Below are positions 43,860 through 54,266 of a stretch of 64,000 nucleotides of DNA, piece by piece. The notes beneath the pieces are model-generated. The model searched no databases and was not told the origin of the DNA. It worked only from the letters and a program-made list of their open reading frames with translations. The DNA is from Byssothecium circinans. Lineage: Eukaryota; Ascomycota; Dothideomycetes; Pleosporales; Massarinaceae. Where the stretch lies: positions 400,247-464,246 of the forward strand of contig ML976995.1 in the NCBI GenBank assembly GCA_010015675.1. The letters are read 5' to 3'. The position numbers were made by a program, and so were the translations under genes. Each line of letters begins with the position of its first letter. Position 1 is the first letter of the stretch.

Positions 43860-46800
43860 ATATGAGTGGGCGGCGAGCGAGAGGAGATGCTGTGAGCAGG
43901 TGTGGCGAGGGAGTGAGGCGAAAGTACCCGATAGTCGGTATGCCTGGCAGTGCAGCACAAGAAGTCGTTCGATACAATAAAACGAGAAATGTCGCTAGAA
44001 CCTGATAGACTCATCATGTCACGATGTTTTGTAAAGATGCATGCGTTCCTTGTTCATCGTGTGTACGAAAACCAAGGTAGAAAGAAGTATGCAGCTCTCG
44101 TTTCCTGTTTCTGACTCCAGACAAGGAGTCCAGGCATGTATCTTTCATTTTACGAGCGGAAAATAGCGGAGTCTTCTTTCAATCTCTCAGCCTCAGCATA
44201 ACATACCACTCCCCCCAATACAATGCACCTAGTCGTCACGTCGGACTCGGAACAAGAGCATCATTTAGCAAGATGGGTATTTTGTCGTCCAGAAGCCTAT
44301 CAATCCTAATGTCTGTGCTTGCCGTCATGCATGTCACAGCGCAAGTGTGAGAGGCGGAAGCAAGTGTTTGAAAATCCGTGACAACCCCGTTGACAGTCCC
44401 GTGCAGATACCTAGGTTCACAGCTTGTCGCGCGGACGTACGTCAACATCCGCCTGCAAGGATAGGTACCTTACCATAGCAACTCTATCTCAAAAATAGCT
44501 CTAAACTCAAACTCTAACAACACAGGCAGCAATAGTCAACCATTGGGAACCATTCCTTCGCCTCGAACACATGTTTACAAGCGTTCGCAATTAACAATCC
44601 GGGATACGCTTGCACAGTCCCCAATACCAACCCTCGCAGAGCATTCGTTATTGCCGCATGAGCCCATACCGACATGATACAAAACCTAAATACTGAAAGA
44701 CACACGGCATATCTGCAACGCTGCTGCAATATCACTGCATTCCAGCAAGGAGGGTCTGCAGCCTGTCTGCACGAGACGAGAGGAGCGGTGAGCAGTATTC
44801 CATCGGCGACATGGAAGCGACTCAGAACAAAGTAGTGGCCATCTCCTTCGATCGCCGAGGAGATACGCGCTTCAAACATCTGCCATCGCGATGAAGAAGA
44901 TTTGGAATGCATGTCTGTTGCCCTGTATGTACGCCTCATAATGACCTGCATGAAGGCTTATCCTATTATTATTCTCTAGCCCCATCCATCTGCAGCGAAA
45001 GAGAAAGTGGAGTGCCTTATCTGAAAGGAGAACAACATCACCGAGGCATTATTGTATGCCTCTTTCCTAAACCCTCGACTCTCGCGAAGCACGGAGATTA
45101 TCGTTCAGATCGAGGGCGACGATGCAATGCTGCTCGCCGAATCACATGTCGAAGATCCTGCAGGTGATCCTGATCCTGATCATAATAGTGAACGGACAAA
45201 AGTCAAGTACCATGGTACAAGGTCGTAAAGTGCAGACCCTGAATTTCGTGATATGTCTTGCCTCGCAAGTTGCAGCTGTCTTCTGTTTTTCGCTCGTCTG
45301 CTTCGCACGGAAAGAAACCTTAATTGTCAAAAACAGATCGATGCCAACCAATCAACCAACCACGCAACTCGCCAAGGTCACTCCTTCTAGAGGCTGCATA
45401 TCGAACAACCACTAGAAGCCCATCGGATCCTATGCTCCGAACACCCCTCCAGCGCCACAGATGCTATTTTGAACAATTAGCGTCAGGTACTCGATAGCGT
45501 TTCCACCGTATGCATGGCAATGCAAGCCTGCAGGTAAGGCGTGATGGCGACACCTCCACCACTGACCACTGACTCGCCACCACGCGACAACTCCACAGTC
45601 TGCCATCCACATCCACGTCTGGGGGCGACTATTCGTTATTGGGTAGTGAGGTTGCCTGAACTAGTATCGTACTGCGCAAACTTAAAATTCTTTCTTACGC
45701 ACTTGCGCTCGTGGTAGCCCTGTCCAGCCCATTGCTGACGCTAACGCTAATCCCGCAACACTACTTGCGTTTCAGGGCCCTGGCTTTTTTGGCTGCTCAT
45801 CTCGTGGATCGTGATGGGCTTTTGATTTGACCTGGGATGGATGCTTGGAGGTCTGGATTGTAGGGATACGTTGGTGTCGTCGCCTTTGCCTGCAGATGTA
45901 ATCGCCTTGCGTTCGTATCGGTATCACTCTGATTAATGATCGGCTTGGTTGGGCATGAAGGAGGATGTGAGACGAGGAGATAGGCACCGTACAAACCGGA
46001 TATGATTTTCTTGTTGCAGTATGGTGGACAATGAGAGAAGATGGAATACGTCGTCGGCGAATGTGTTTGATGCTTAATGGGTTAATGTGTAGCGCTCCCC
46101 GCGCCTAGCCGCATCGTCCTCGCAAAAGAGGGAAGATGCTCGTCTTGTCCTCCCTCTTGCCTTCCATCATCCATGTACAATGCGCCCTCCTTGCCCAGTA
46201 GTCATCGCGTTTCTCACGAGGAAAAATAAACTTTCCATGACCTGCAGTGGGATTTGCAGCTAGAGCGATAGTGCGACGGGGGATCTCCTTGGGCGGCAAA
46301 CTTTGGGCAGCTAACTAGTGATTAAGGTGGAAGAAAAAATTCAGACAGCCGCGCCGGAGACCCTCGAATTCCGTGACAAGACATTGATAATGATGTGGTG
46401 GCTTGAGCGAGCAGAGCAGTAGGGCGGAAGATGCAACGGGTAAAGAAGGGGTTTTGTGGATTATTTGGGGTCGCTCGGCACTTGGTGGTGCTATTATTGA
46501 TCAATGGTTCGCAGGTAGTTCGTGTGACGCCCGACGAAAAAGCAAGGTCAAGCGGTTATTCTACTATGCATAGAACTACTACCTCAAGGCTCAGTTATCA
46601 ATAACCGGTGGTTCCGGTAATACGGTCCCAATTACGCCACACAATAGTTGGAAGACTTTGGTAACAGAGGAACTTCGCGTGTGGTGAGAATTAGTTAGAA
46701 TACGCGTACCGGCAGTGGCACGGTTGATATAGCGTCAGCGTCAGTGCGTGTCCTGCTTCCAGAGAAGTTCAGGTCCCGTCGTTTTAGAAGAAGGAAGGGC

Positions 46801-49800
46801 CAAGCGTTCTGTATGGGGAAGTACGTCCGTGTACTGGCGGGAGCGGTATGAGGAGAGCGTTTGGGAACAAGCGCAGAAGCGCCTATTCGTACGACACCGG
46901 AACCTAGTGCCGGATTATTAATCCCTTCATTCGTCCCATATCCCTGTTTTACCCGCCCAAAAGGTTTCTCTCCGGGTTCCAAACCAGTTGCGGCAACTAT
47001 TGCTTCTTATGGACTTTAGGGGGCTCAGAAAAGCTCGCTGATTGGCGAAAAATAAGACCCTAAGCCAATGTGGGTTAGCGTCATGCTGGCAGGGTACGGA
47101 GATATCAGTGGAGAAACGCGAGGGAGAATTTTCCTTGGATGCTCTTGCGCGGAAAACCTTGAATAATCGATGCGGTGAGCGTTTGCCCTGCAATCCTCTC
47201 TAGGATGTTAAAGTCTAAGCAACTTTACTCCATATGTGTCGCAATAATAGTGTGGGGTGGAATCGTCCATCATAGTACCAGTTAATTGTGTGTAGTATCC
47301 ATGCCTTCATTACTGCTAACTACAAGTGGCTCAAACAAAGTACAAATATAGCCGTGGCTGCAGAGCTTATGTGTGTAAGCGACCCGCCAAATGCGCTCCA
47401 GAACGCCACCAGGCCACCTGCATCGTCGGTACCATGGTTCCTGACCTGGACGACAGTCCCCCGCCTCTGGTCGTCTTTCTGCAGTCGCTAGATGCCCCTA
47501 AGATTCAGGTCGAAGCGCGAAAATCATCCACGTCCCCAATGTTGAGGCCAAAAAGAAGGAGCTTGGAATGTTCTGATGGTCAACCATGTTTTACAGGATC
47601 GACGGGCTATCCGACGTGCCGACCTGCATAAGGGTCTTCAGTCGCAATCGCCCACGTCGAAGCCCAAACGACGGACGAACTTTCCTATCGATTAGCAAAT
47701 AATAATAGGCAGGTGCTGCGGCTACCTGGGCACACTTCGGCATGCAACTTGGCAACTATTGCGGCTGTCGGGTGTGAAACTCGCGCTTCCGACGGCAGAC
47801 AAAACTTCCCTTTGCCCCTCGCACCGCAAGCTGCAGCCTCTTGGACGCATCAAAGTCTATCTCTCTTCCGGAAAGGTCGACCTGTCTGCTAAGTGCCTGA
47901 AGCCGATCTCTTCGCCGACCACGCTCATCATACATAACCTTTTGTATGATGAGCAGGTCGAATACTTAGTTTGAAGTACCTGTGGGTGCCCCTGGCGCAG
48001 ACACTCTGCGCTAGACTGTGGAGGTTCGCGGATGCATGGTCGCCCCTGCGAGCTGAGGTGTCCCAAGGAGCGGTGTATCATTGTATGGACTCTGAAGTTT
48101 AGGGGGAATCTCAAGGCTTCATGGAGCGCAGAGTCGCAGACTGGCAATTGCTTCAAATCCCAGTGGGTCACGCGAACAACGTTGTGGGCTTTTTTATTTC
48201 CATCATGTTGGGTTCCTGTGAGCAATCTCGGCGACAAGGCATTTTTGGGGACAGGGCACGAGCGCGGTCATTTTGAACGGAGCGTCGATGTGCGAAAACA
48301 TTCTCAGTGTTCCATCATCATCTCGAAATGGACTTTTGGGAGTGGATCCCACCTTCTGTAAATTCGGGGAAGATCGGCTTCTACGGACCAACGGCGTTGT
48401 ATTAAGAAGACATGCCGGAAGTGAGCACTCCCCGTGGACAAGCGTAGGCACGTTCCTGAAACACATGATTGACGCCTTAGACGCGTCTTTTCTCTGCATC
48501 TGCTCTCTGCATCTGCAATGTACGAGTAATCAATAAATGATCATGGCACCGCGGTGTCCACGGTGTTTTTCGAGTGGATGAACAGGACCCGGGAGAGTGT
48601 CTTCCCGCACTGGCGCGGGAGATGGCATAATGCTTATCAAAACACGGAAAAGACAAAATGCCTGTGCTTTTACAGAAGAGAGATGAGCCGAAAAATATTG
48701 GCACCGTGCAGCAGGATGGTGACGGGTATCCTCAAATGATCGACAGGTCCCCAGTCGACGTTGGAAGGGCCCTCGCAGGTCTCAGGCCACCAGCTCACAG
48801 ATGCAGATGCAAATGCAGATACAGTTTGCAGCCTGCGTAATCCTGCACTGTGATGTCGCATTTACAGTAGCACACAGTTCGAAGGCACAACAAAGTTTGA
48901 TGCCTGACCATCAACATGGTGCATGGTGAGGAGAGAGGGGCACGTTAGCTTTTCCTTAGGCCCCACATCCAAAAAGGGAGGAACCTTGAAACCCACGTGT
49001 GGCGTACATATCCTGGATATGCTTGCCTTCCCCTCGCCTCGCAGACGACAGGCATCGTATGCAGCTCGCCAGATTTGGACGCCGTTGGCTCCATCCAAGT
49101 GGTCAATTCTTGCTTCCTTCTCATCCCCCAGTTGAGGCCTAGAAGGCATGAGGGCGGGCAGTGGTCCTTTGCACGAACAGAGCGGAAATACGAAGAGCGA
49201 AATAACGCCGGGGAGGGTCGCTTCTAGCAGCCCGCTGCGCTTCTACAATGGTTCGAAGCCTCGTCGCTATCTGCTCCCTTGACGGACCTAGCTGAAGGTC
49301 CTAGTGAACCAAGTATGTGTTAGCAGCTATTGACGATCTATTCTGGTCATTGGTCGGGGAGCTTCGCAAGTTTCCATGGCCCAAAGGGGAAGTGGGCCGA
49401 GCCCTCCCTCTTTCAACGGGCTCCTTCGTGCTCGTCTCCAAACTTTGTCCCGTTTCACCTTTTCACCTGCAGGCTGCATTATTTCCCCGCAGGCCGCACG
49501 TGTGGCTCATCACCAAGTGTTCGGCAACCCTTTAGTCCCGTCCAGGGTCAGAGCCGTCTGTGCACTCACAAGCCCAGGGTCCTTGAAGCAGTGGTTACGA
49601 GACCTGCTGGCTTGTTATAGCCTCGCCCCCTGCCATATCTTGCAGAGTCCAACATCTGGCTATCTTTCCTCTGTCCTAACTTTGTGGACACTGCTGACTT
49701 TAATTCTTCATTCTCGTCCTACCCCGTCCCGGCCCGTCAAAGCTCCACCCGTGCGCACCGCACTCACATAAACACTCCTACCCGCCGTCAAAACCGGGAA

Positions 49801-49923
49801 CGTCCTCGTTATCTTTCACACGGAATCGTCATTGGGCGCTTGGTCCAAACTCGTCTGGGCCGCCGCTGACATAGCAACCTTGATCTTTGCTTTAACTCAC
49901 ACCGCCTCCGCCAACCATTCCTC
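43860..49923. other. 6 kb stretch without a convincing gene, upstream of bZIP gene
   Basis: This is the longest gene-free stretch in the window. It is not AT-rich or RIP-like. Open frames up to 145 codons exist on both strands, but none shows a domain or consistent splice structure. Features seen are a strong hairpin at 47916-47958 and a 13-mer tandem repeat (TCTCTGCATCTGC twice, 48491-48516), with a partly complementary GATGCAGATGC run near 48798. The 400 bp before 49924 are C/T-rich like a long 5' leader. It may hold distal control sequence, a non-coding transcript or small unrecognised genes. Confidence 0.5.
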
Positions 49924-51312
49924 ATGACTTCAGTACTCCATTACCGAGATCCTGCCGCCTATCGGACCAACGACCTGATGAGCACCACAAACTATGTGCC
50001 TCCGCATATGGCGACCATGAAGAAGTCTCCCTCATACGAGGGCCATTCGTCTGGTTCAGAAAGAAAAATGTCTGGCTCCTCCAGTGTTAAGAAGCGCCCC
50101 TCAAGAGCTGGAACTCGCAGCGTCACTACACTTACGGCCGCCCAACTCGAGCGCAAGAGGGCAAACGACCGAGAAGCACAGCGAGCCATTCGACAAAGGA
50201 CCAAGGACCATATCGATGCTCTTGAGCGCCAGGTGCGCGACCTGAGCAACCAACTCGAGACCAACAGCTCTGGCAAGATGATGGAAGTGCTGCGCCGAAA
50301 CGATGAGCTGGAGCAGGAGAACGCAATTCTCAGAGCACGACTATCCCATGCAGTTCAGGCATTGGGCATGCCAGAAGGTTCAGGTACGTCAGATATTCGT
50401 TTTATCACTCTGCAAGGTCTAGCCGTTCCAGTTACGGTTGCAAATGCATTTTGCTTCCTTTTTCCTCGCCGGTCCGCGCCCGTTTTTGGGTAAACGACTT
50501 TTATTTTTCCACTTTATTTTTCTGCCCGAAGCGATTTCGCTTCTATTTCTAGCAACATGCAGCATCTATCACACCCAGCCCTCATTAATCCCTCAAAAAG
50601 AAACCAAAGCTGACATGTCCCTCGCAAAACAGAATCCTCAAACATGATGTCTGCAACAGGAGGCGCCCGATCGCCCAGCGATCGGATCCAAATCCTCAGT
50701 CAACCGCGGAGAACATCGACAAGCACGGCCAGGAGCGCCCACTCGATACCAGAGATGAACACCACCCCGGTCTCGCAACCCCCACACTGGCAGTCCCAGC
50801 ACAATTATGCACAGAATATGCCTTCACCACACGTCGAGCATCCCCAGACGAACTGGAACACGCATCCTTCAGCACATCAATCACATCCCACCGTGTCGAT
50901 CTCTATCCCCGAGCCTACGCTACACGCTGTTGAGAACGTTTCGTATCCCAGCCCCTACGGAATGGAGAACAACACAAGGTCCATGTCATATCCCCTGGAA
51001 AACAACACGCTTGTCACGTCCCAGCCACCGCAAATGGGCGGCTACAGCACCCCCACCTCAAATCCATCACCTCATCCCAACGAATACCAGAGGCATATGA
51101 GCGTGCCCATGAATGCTCCCGCTCCCACTCATCCTTCACACCAGCACCCATACCCCAACCAAGGACATCAAGGCTACGTTCCTCAGTCCAGCCATCCAGG
51201 CGATATGCAGATGATGGCTCCAGCACCGCATCCGCAGTCGCAGATGATGAGCGAACAGGGCCAGATGATGTACCACATGCAACCGCATATGAAGGTTGAG
51301 CATCCAATGTAA
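49924..51312 (+). CDS. bZIP transcription factor
   Basis: I read two exons, 49924-50383 and 50633-51312, with a 249-nt intron (GTACGT...CTGAC...AACAG), joining in frame to 379 aa. The basic region RKRANDREAQRAIRQRTKDH (near residues 75-95) has the N..(A)Q.A.R pattern of fungal bZIP proteins. It is followed by leucine heptads (IDALERQVRDLSNQLETN, then LRRNDELEQENAILRARL). It thus binds DNA as a dimer in the nucleus. The second exon encodes a long disordered Gln/Pro/His/Met-rich tail (for example MYHMQPHMKVEHPM), typical of an activation region. There is no DUF3425 domain, which often follows this kind of basic region. The long intron, C/T-rich leader and large empty upstream region suggest complex regulation. 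The target pathway is unknown. Confidence 0.9.
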
Positions 51313-52459
51313 TCCCGCCAACCTGCACCGCACCATCACCCCAACGCCAGTCGCCAAGGCGGCGAGAAGGAGAAAGACCCGCAGCTCCGCTATAACGGGG
51401 GTCTAGACAGCGATGTTTCACCGCCCGACTCATCTCATCTCATCTCATCGCAACGCCTCAAACGAACAACCACCCAGATGCAACCTAGGAACCCAACGCC
51501 CCACCCTCCACGTTATCCAAAAGCGCGTTCCAGACCCTATAGTTGCCGATGACACATCGCGTTGGCTCGCGCAACAAAAAATCCCTCTCTTCCTCAACAC
51601 CTTGCCCACGGAACAAGCCGGTCCATACGCGCCTAACCTGTTTTCTCTCCGAACTAGTGGGTAATAGTCGGAGATTTCCCACCTCGTCGACCAATGATCC
51701 CTCATGGGCGAGCTGAATATCTGGGATTAAGCATGTGCGGGATACGATCAAGGCATCGGCGGTACGAGGCTTGCATGATGCGTCAAGATGTCAAATCCGC
51801 AACCGCTGGCACGCTACCAAAGATGGTCGCCCAAACTGCGTATCCAGCGTAATGCGCCATTTGTTCGCTCAGAACCTCAGATCAGGTCGAATCCGCAATT
51901 GCTGGCACACTATCAAGATGGTCGCCCAAACTGCGTATCCAGCGTAATGCACCACATTTTCGCTCAGATCAGCTCAGCGGCTGAGGGGCGGTGGTCATAG
52001 CGTGTGCTATTGGGAAGTTCCTTGCAGGGAATGGGAAGAGTGCCAAGGCGGGGGACGGCCGTCACTCGCTCATCACATTTCACGGAATTCCACCACGACA
52101 CCACGAGCTTGATTCCTCGGCTCATCTTCGATCCTTGCATGCAAATGTACTTGGATGAGGTTGCTGTTTCGGACGACTTTGTGTGCTCTCCCTCTTGTCT
52201 GCATGCCGGTATTGTACGACTGTTGATCACGGCACTAGCAACCGAGCCGCATGTCCGTGCTTTGTCACCATCATAGCCAAGCATCCTCGGCGACTTACCT
52301 TGTCGTTACCGCCCAGATGGGAAAGTTTACCTGCACGGCGTCCCGTCACCTCACGGGATGCGCTCTGCATCTCGATGCAAAAGTCACAGTGTGCTGCATG
52401 TGCAGGCAACAGCGTCTAGGGAAACACATTGCGATTGTACCTTTTGCTGTTGCTATCGA
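51313..52459. other. convergent intergenic region
   Basis: This contains the bZIP 3' flank and the dioxygenase 3' flank, plus the 96-bp tandem duplication listed separately. No gene is seen. Confidence 0.5.
51794..51978. repeat. tandem duplication, 96-bp unit, two copies
   Basis: Copy 1 is 51794-51889 and copy 2 starts at 51890. Both begin AATCCGCAA and share GATGGTCGCCCAAACTGCG followed by TATCCAGCGTAATGC. Their differences in the first 30 bases are mostly C/T or G/A (CCGCAACCGC versus CCGCAATTGC; GCACGCTACC versus GCACACTATC), plus one indel. Confidence 0.85.
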
Positions 52460-54266
52460 TCACGCCTTGGCGGTGGAGGCCGCTGCTTGCTGTGCGCGGA
52501 TCTGCGCCAATAGTTCCGGGTACTGCAGGAAGGTCAGCCAGTGAGCGTACATACTGTATGTGATGAGGTTTGAGGCTCCGTGGCGCACGCATCACAAGCA
52601 CATCTGCATGCGGGAGTGAAACGCGAGATACTCACCCATCGCTCGCCCACATCTGGATGCGACTTGACGCGGTTCATCAACGTCGCTTCACCAAGATGCC
52701 CCCATCTACCCTTAACAAAAGTAAACTCCACGTCATCCTTCCGCGCTTTCCTCGCCTCGTCCCGCAGCTTCAACACTGAGCTCGGCACATCCATGGCTTC
52801 GAACTGCGCATCGTAGCTCACGCCCTGGAAGAACGGCACCGAGTATCTCGCCCCCTCGCCCTTTCGCGGACTCAGCACGCGGTGTGTCGTCGATGCACAA
52901 ACCCCATCCGTCAACGCCTCCATACCCTGGCCGATGGCGACAACAAGCGTGCCGGCAATGGGCTTGCAATCAACCCACTCGCCCCTCGCATTCTGCGCCT
53001 GCAGCCCAGGCTGATCACTCGCCTGCAACAAATACGACGTCAACATACTATCCTTGTGCGGCCCCACGCCCTGTCTCTTAATCTCCCACTTCTTCTTCTC
53101 CATCTCGCTGGCACCAGCAGGAAGGTCCGGGACGTCGACTTCAGGATACTTTACGATTTTGAGCTTGTGCTGCTGGTTCTCGTCGAAGAATTTGTCAAAG
53201 GCTGTGGGGGGCAGGTCGATGGCTTCGGCGATGAGGCTGGTGAAGAGCATGGAGATGTGCGACATGCGGCTCATGTATTCCTCGTACACGGGTCGGAAAG
53301 AGGGGAGGTGTGTGGGCGATGGCCATTGGTTGGGCGCGAGGAGGTTGTGGTAGAGCGGTGCTGTGGGTCCGGGGAGTGGTTGCGGGGTTGAGAGGTCGAG
53401 TTGTTCGCGATGGTCGGTGTTGAAGGCCGTGGTTTCGTTGTCGAGCTGGCAACGTCAACACTGTCAGTATACCGTCAACGATAGGCGGATATGCATGCCA
53501 ATTCTATCTACATGCGGCTAATCCAGGGGGGGGAAGAAAAGAGAGGTGGAAGTGGTAATGGTTTGTTGCTCTGGTTGTTGTTCGATAGGCGGCTTCTTTC
53601 ATCGTCTTTTTACGAGTGTACGGCTGGACTTGAAGATACCCTCTCTTTTGCATCCATCTTGTCTTTTTCTCCTTCTGCTCTTTACGGCGTACGGGTTAGG
53701 TCGGTCCGGAGCGTGGGGGGCTGTTTTTTTTATACCGTGTATGGGTTTATGGGTTTCCTTTCCTGTTGTTCCTGCATCGGTTTTCTGTCGTTTGCTTTCC
53801 ATCCCAGCATTAATAGTGTCGTTACCTCTGTACATCCACCGTCGCTTCATAGCATAGCATACCCGATTTTCCAATCGAAGATAATTCTTACCATACTAAG
53901 TACTTTCTCTTCCTCTTCCCAAAACCCCCTCCTTCCCCCACTCCTCCAACAGTCGCCGACCCAACAACAAGCATCAAAAAAGACATGAAAACTAAAACAT
54001 ACCCTACTCCATCCCAAAAAGCTCTTCTCATTCTTCATCTCAATCCTCTCCTTCTCCTCCTGCGGCAACTTCTCGAAAAAATCCCTACACTCTGTGACCA
54101 CATCTGCAAGCAGCTGGTCAGGCAGCCCTGTCGCGCTGAGGTACAGAAAGCCGGCGTTGAGCAGGGCAGCGCGCAGATCGGCGAGGAACCGGGGTTTTGT
54201 GGCGGGGGAGAGGGCGTGGGAGAGTGGGAGGATGGGGAGGGTGGTGAAGGGTTGGGGTGGTGACAT
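52460..54266 (-). CDS. 2-oxoglutarate/Fe(II) dioxygenase (isopenicillin N synthase-like)
   Basis: I read three exons, 54266-54003, 53445-52636 and 52522-52460. The introns are 557 nt (GTATGT...GCCAG) and 113 nt (GTGAGT...TGCAG), all phase 0, giving 378 aa. The N-terminal DIOX_N-like part has RAALLNAGFLYLSATGLPDQ, FFEKLPQEEKERIEMKNEKS and FLGWSR. The catalytic core carries the iron ligands in VGPHKDSMLTSYLLQ (H and D) and STTHRVLSPRKG (H). The 2-oxoglutarate-binding RxS is in ARYSVPFF. These enzymes hydroxylate or desaturate small metabolites or hormones, and the substrate is not predictable here. No biosynthetic cluster surrounds it. The first intron is ten times the local norm. Confidence 0.9.

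Noticed and set aside
44514..44951. 145-codon minus-strand frame in the gene-poor region
   Set aside because: Composition is not protein-like (many Cys and Trp scattered), no recognisable block, no supporting introns.
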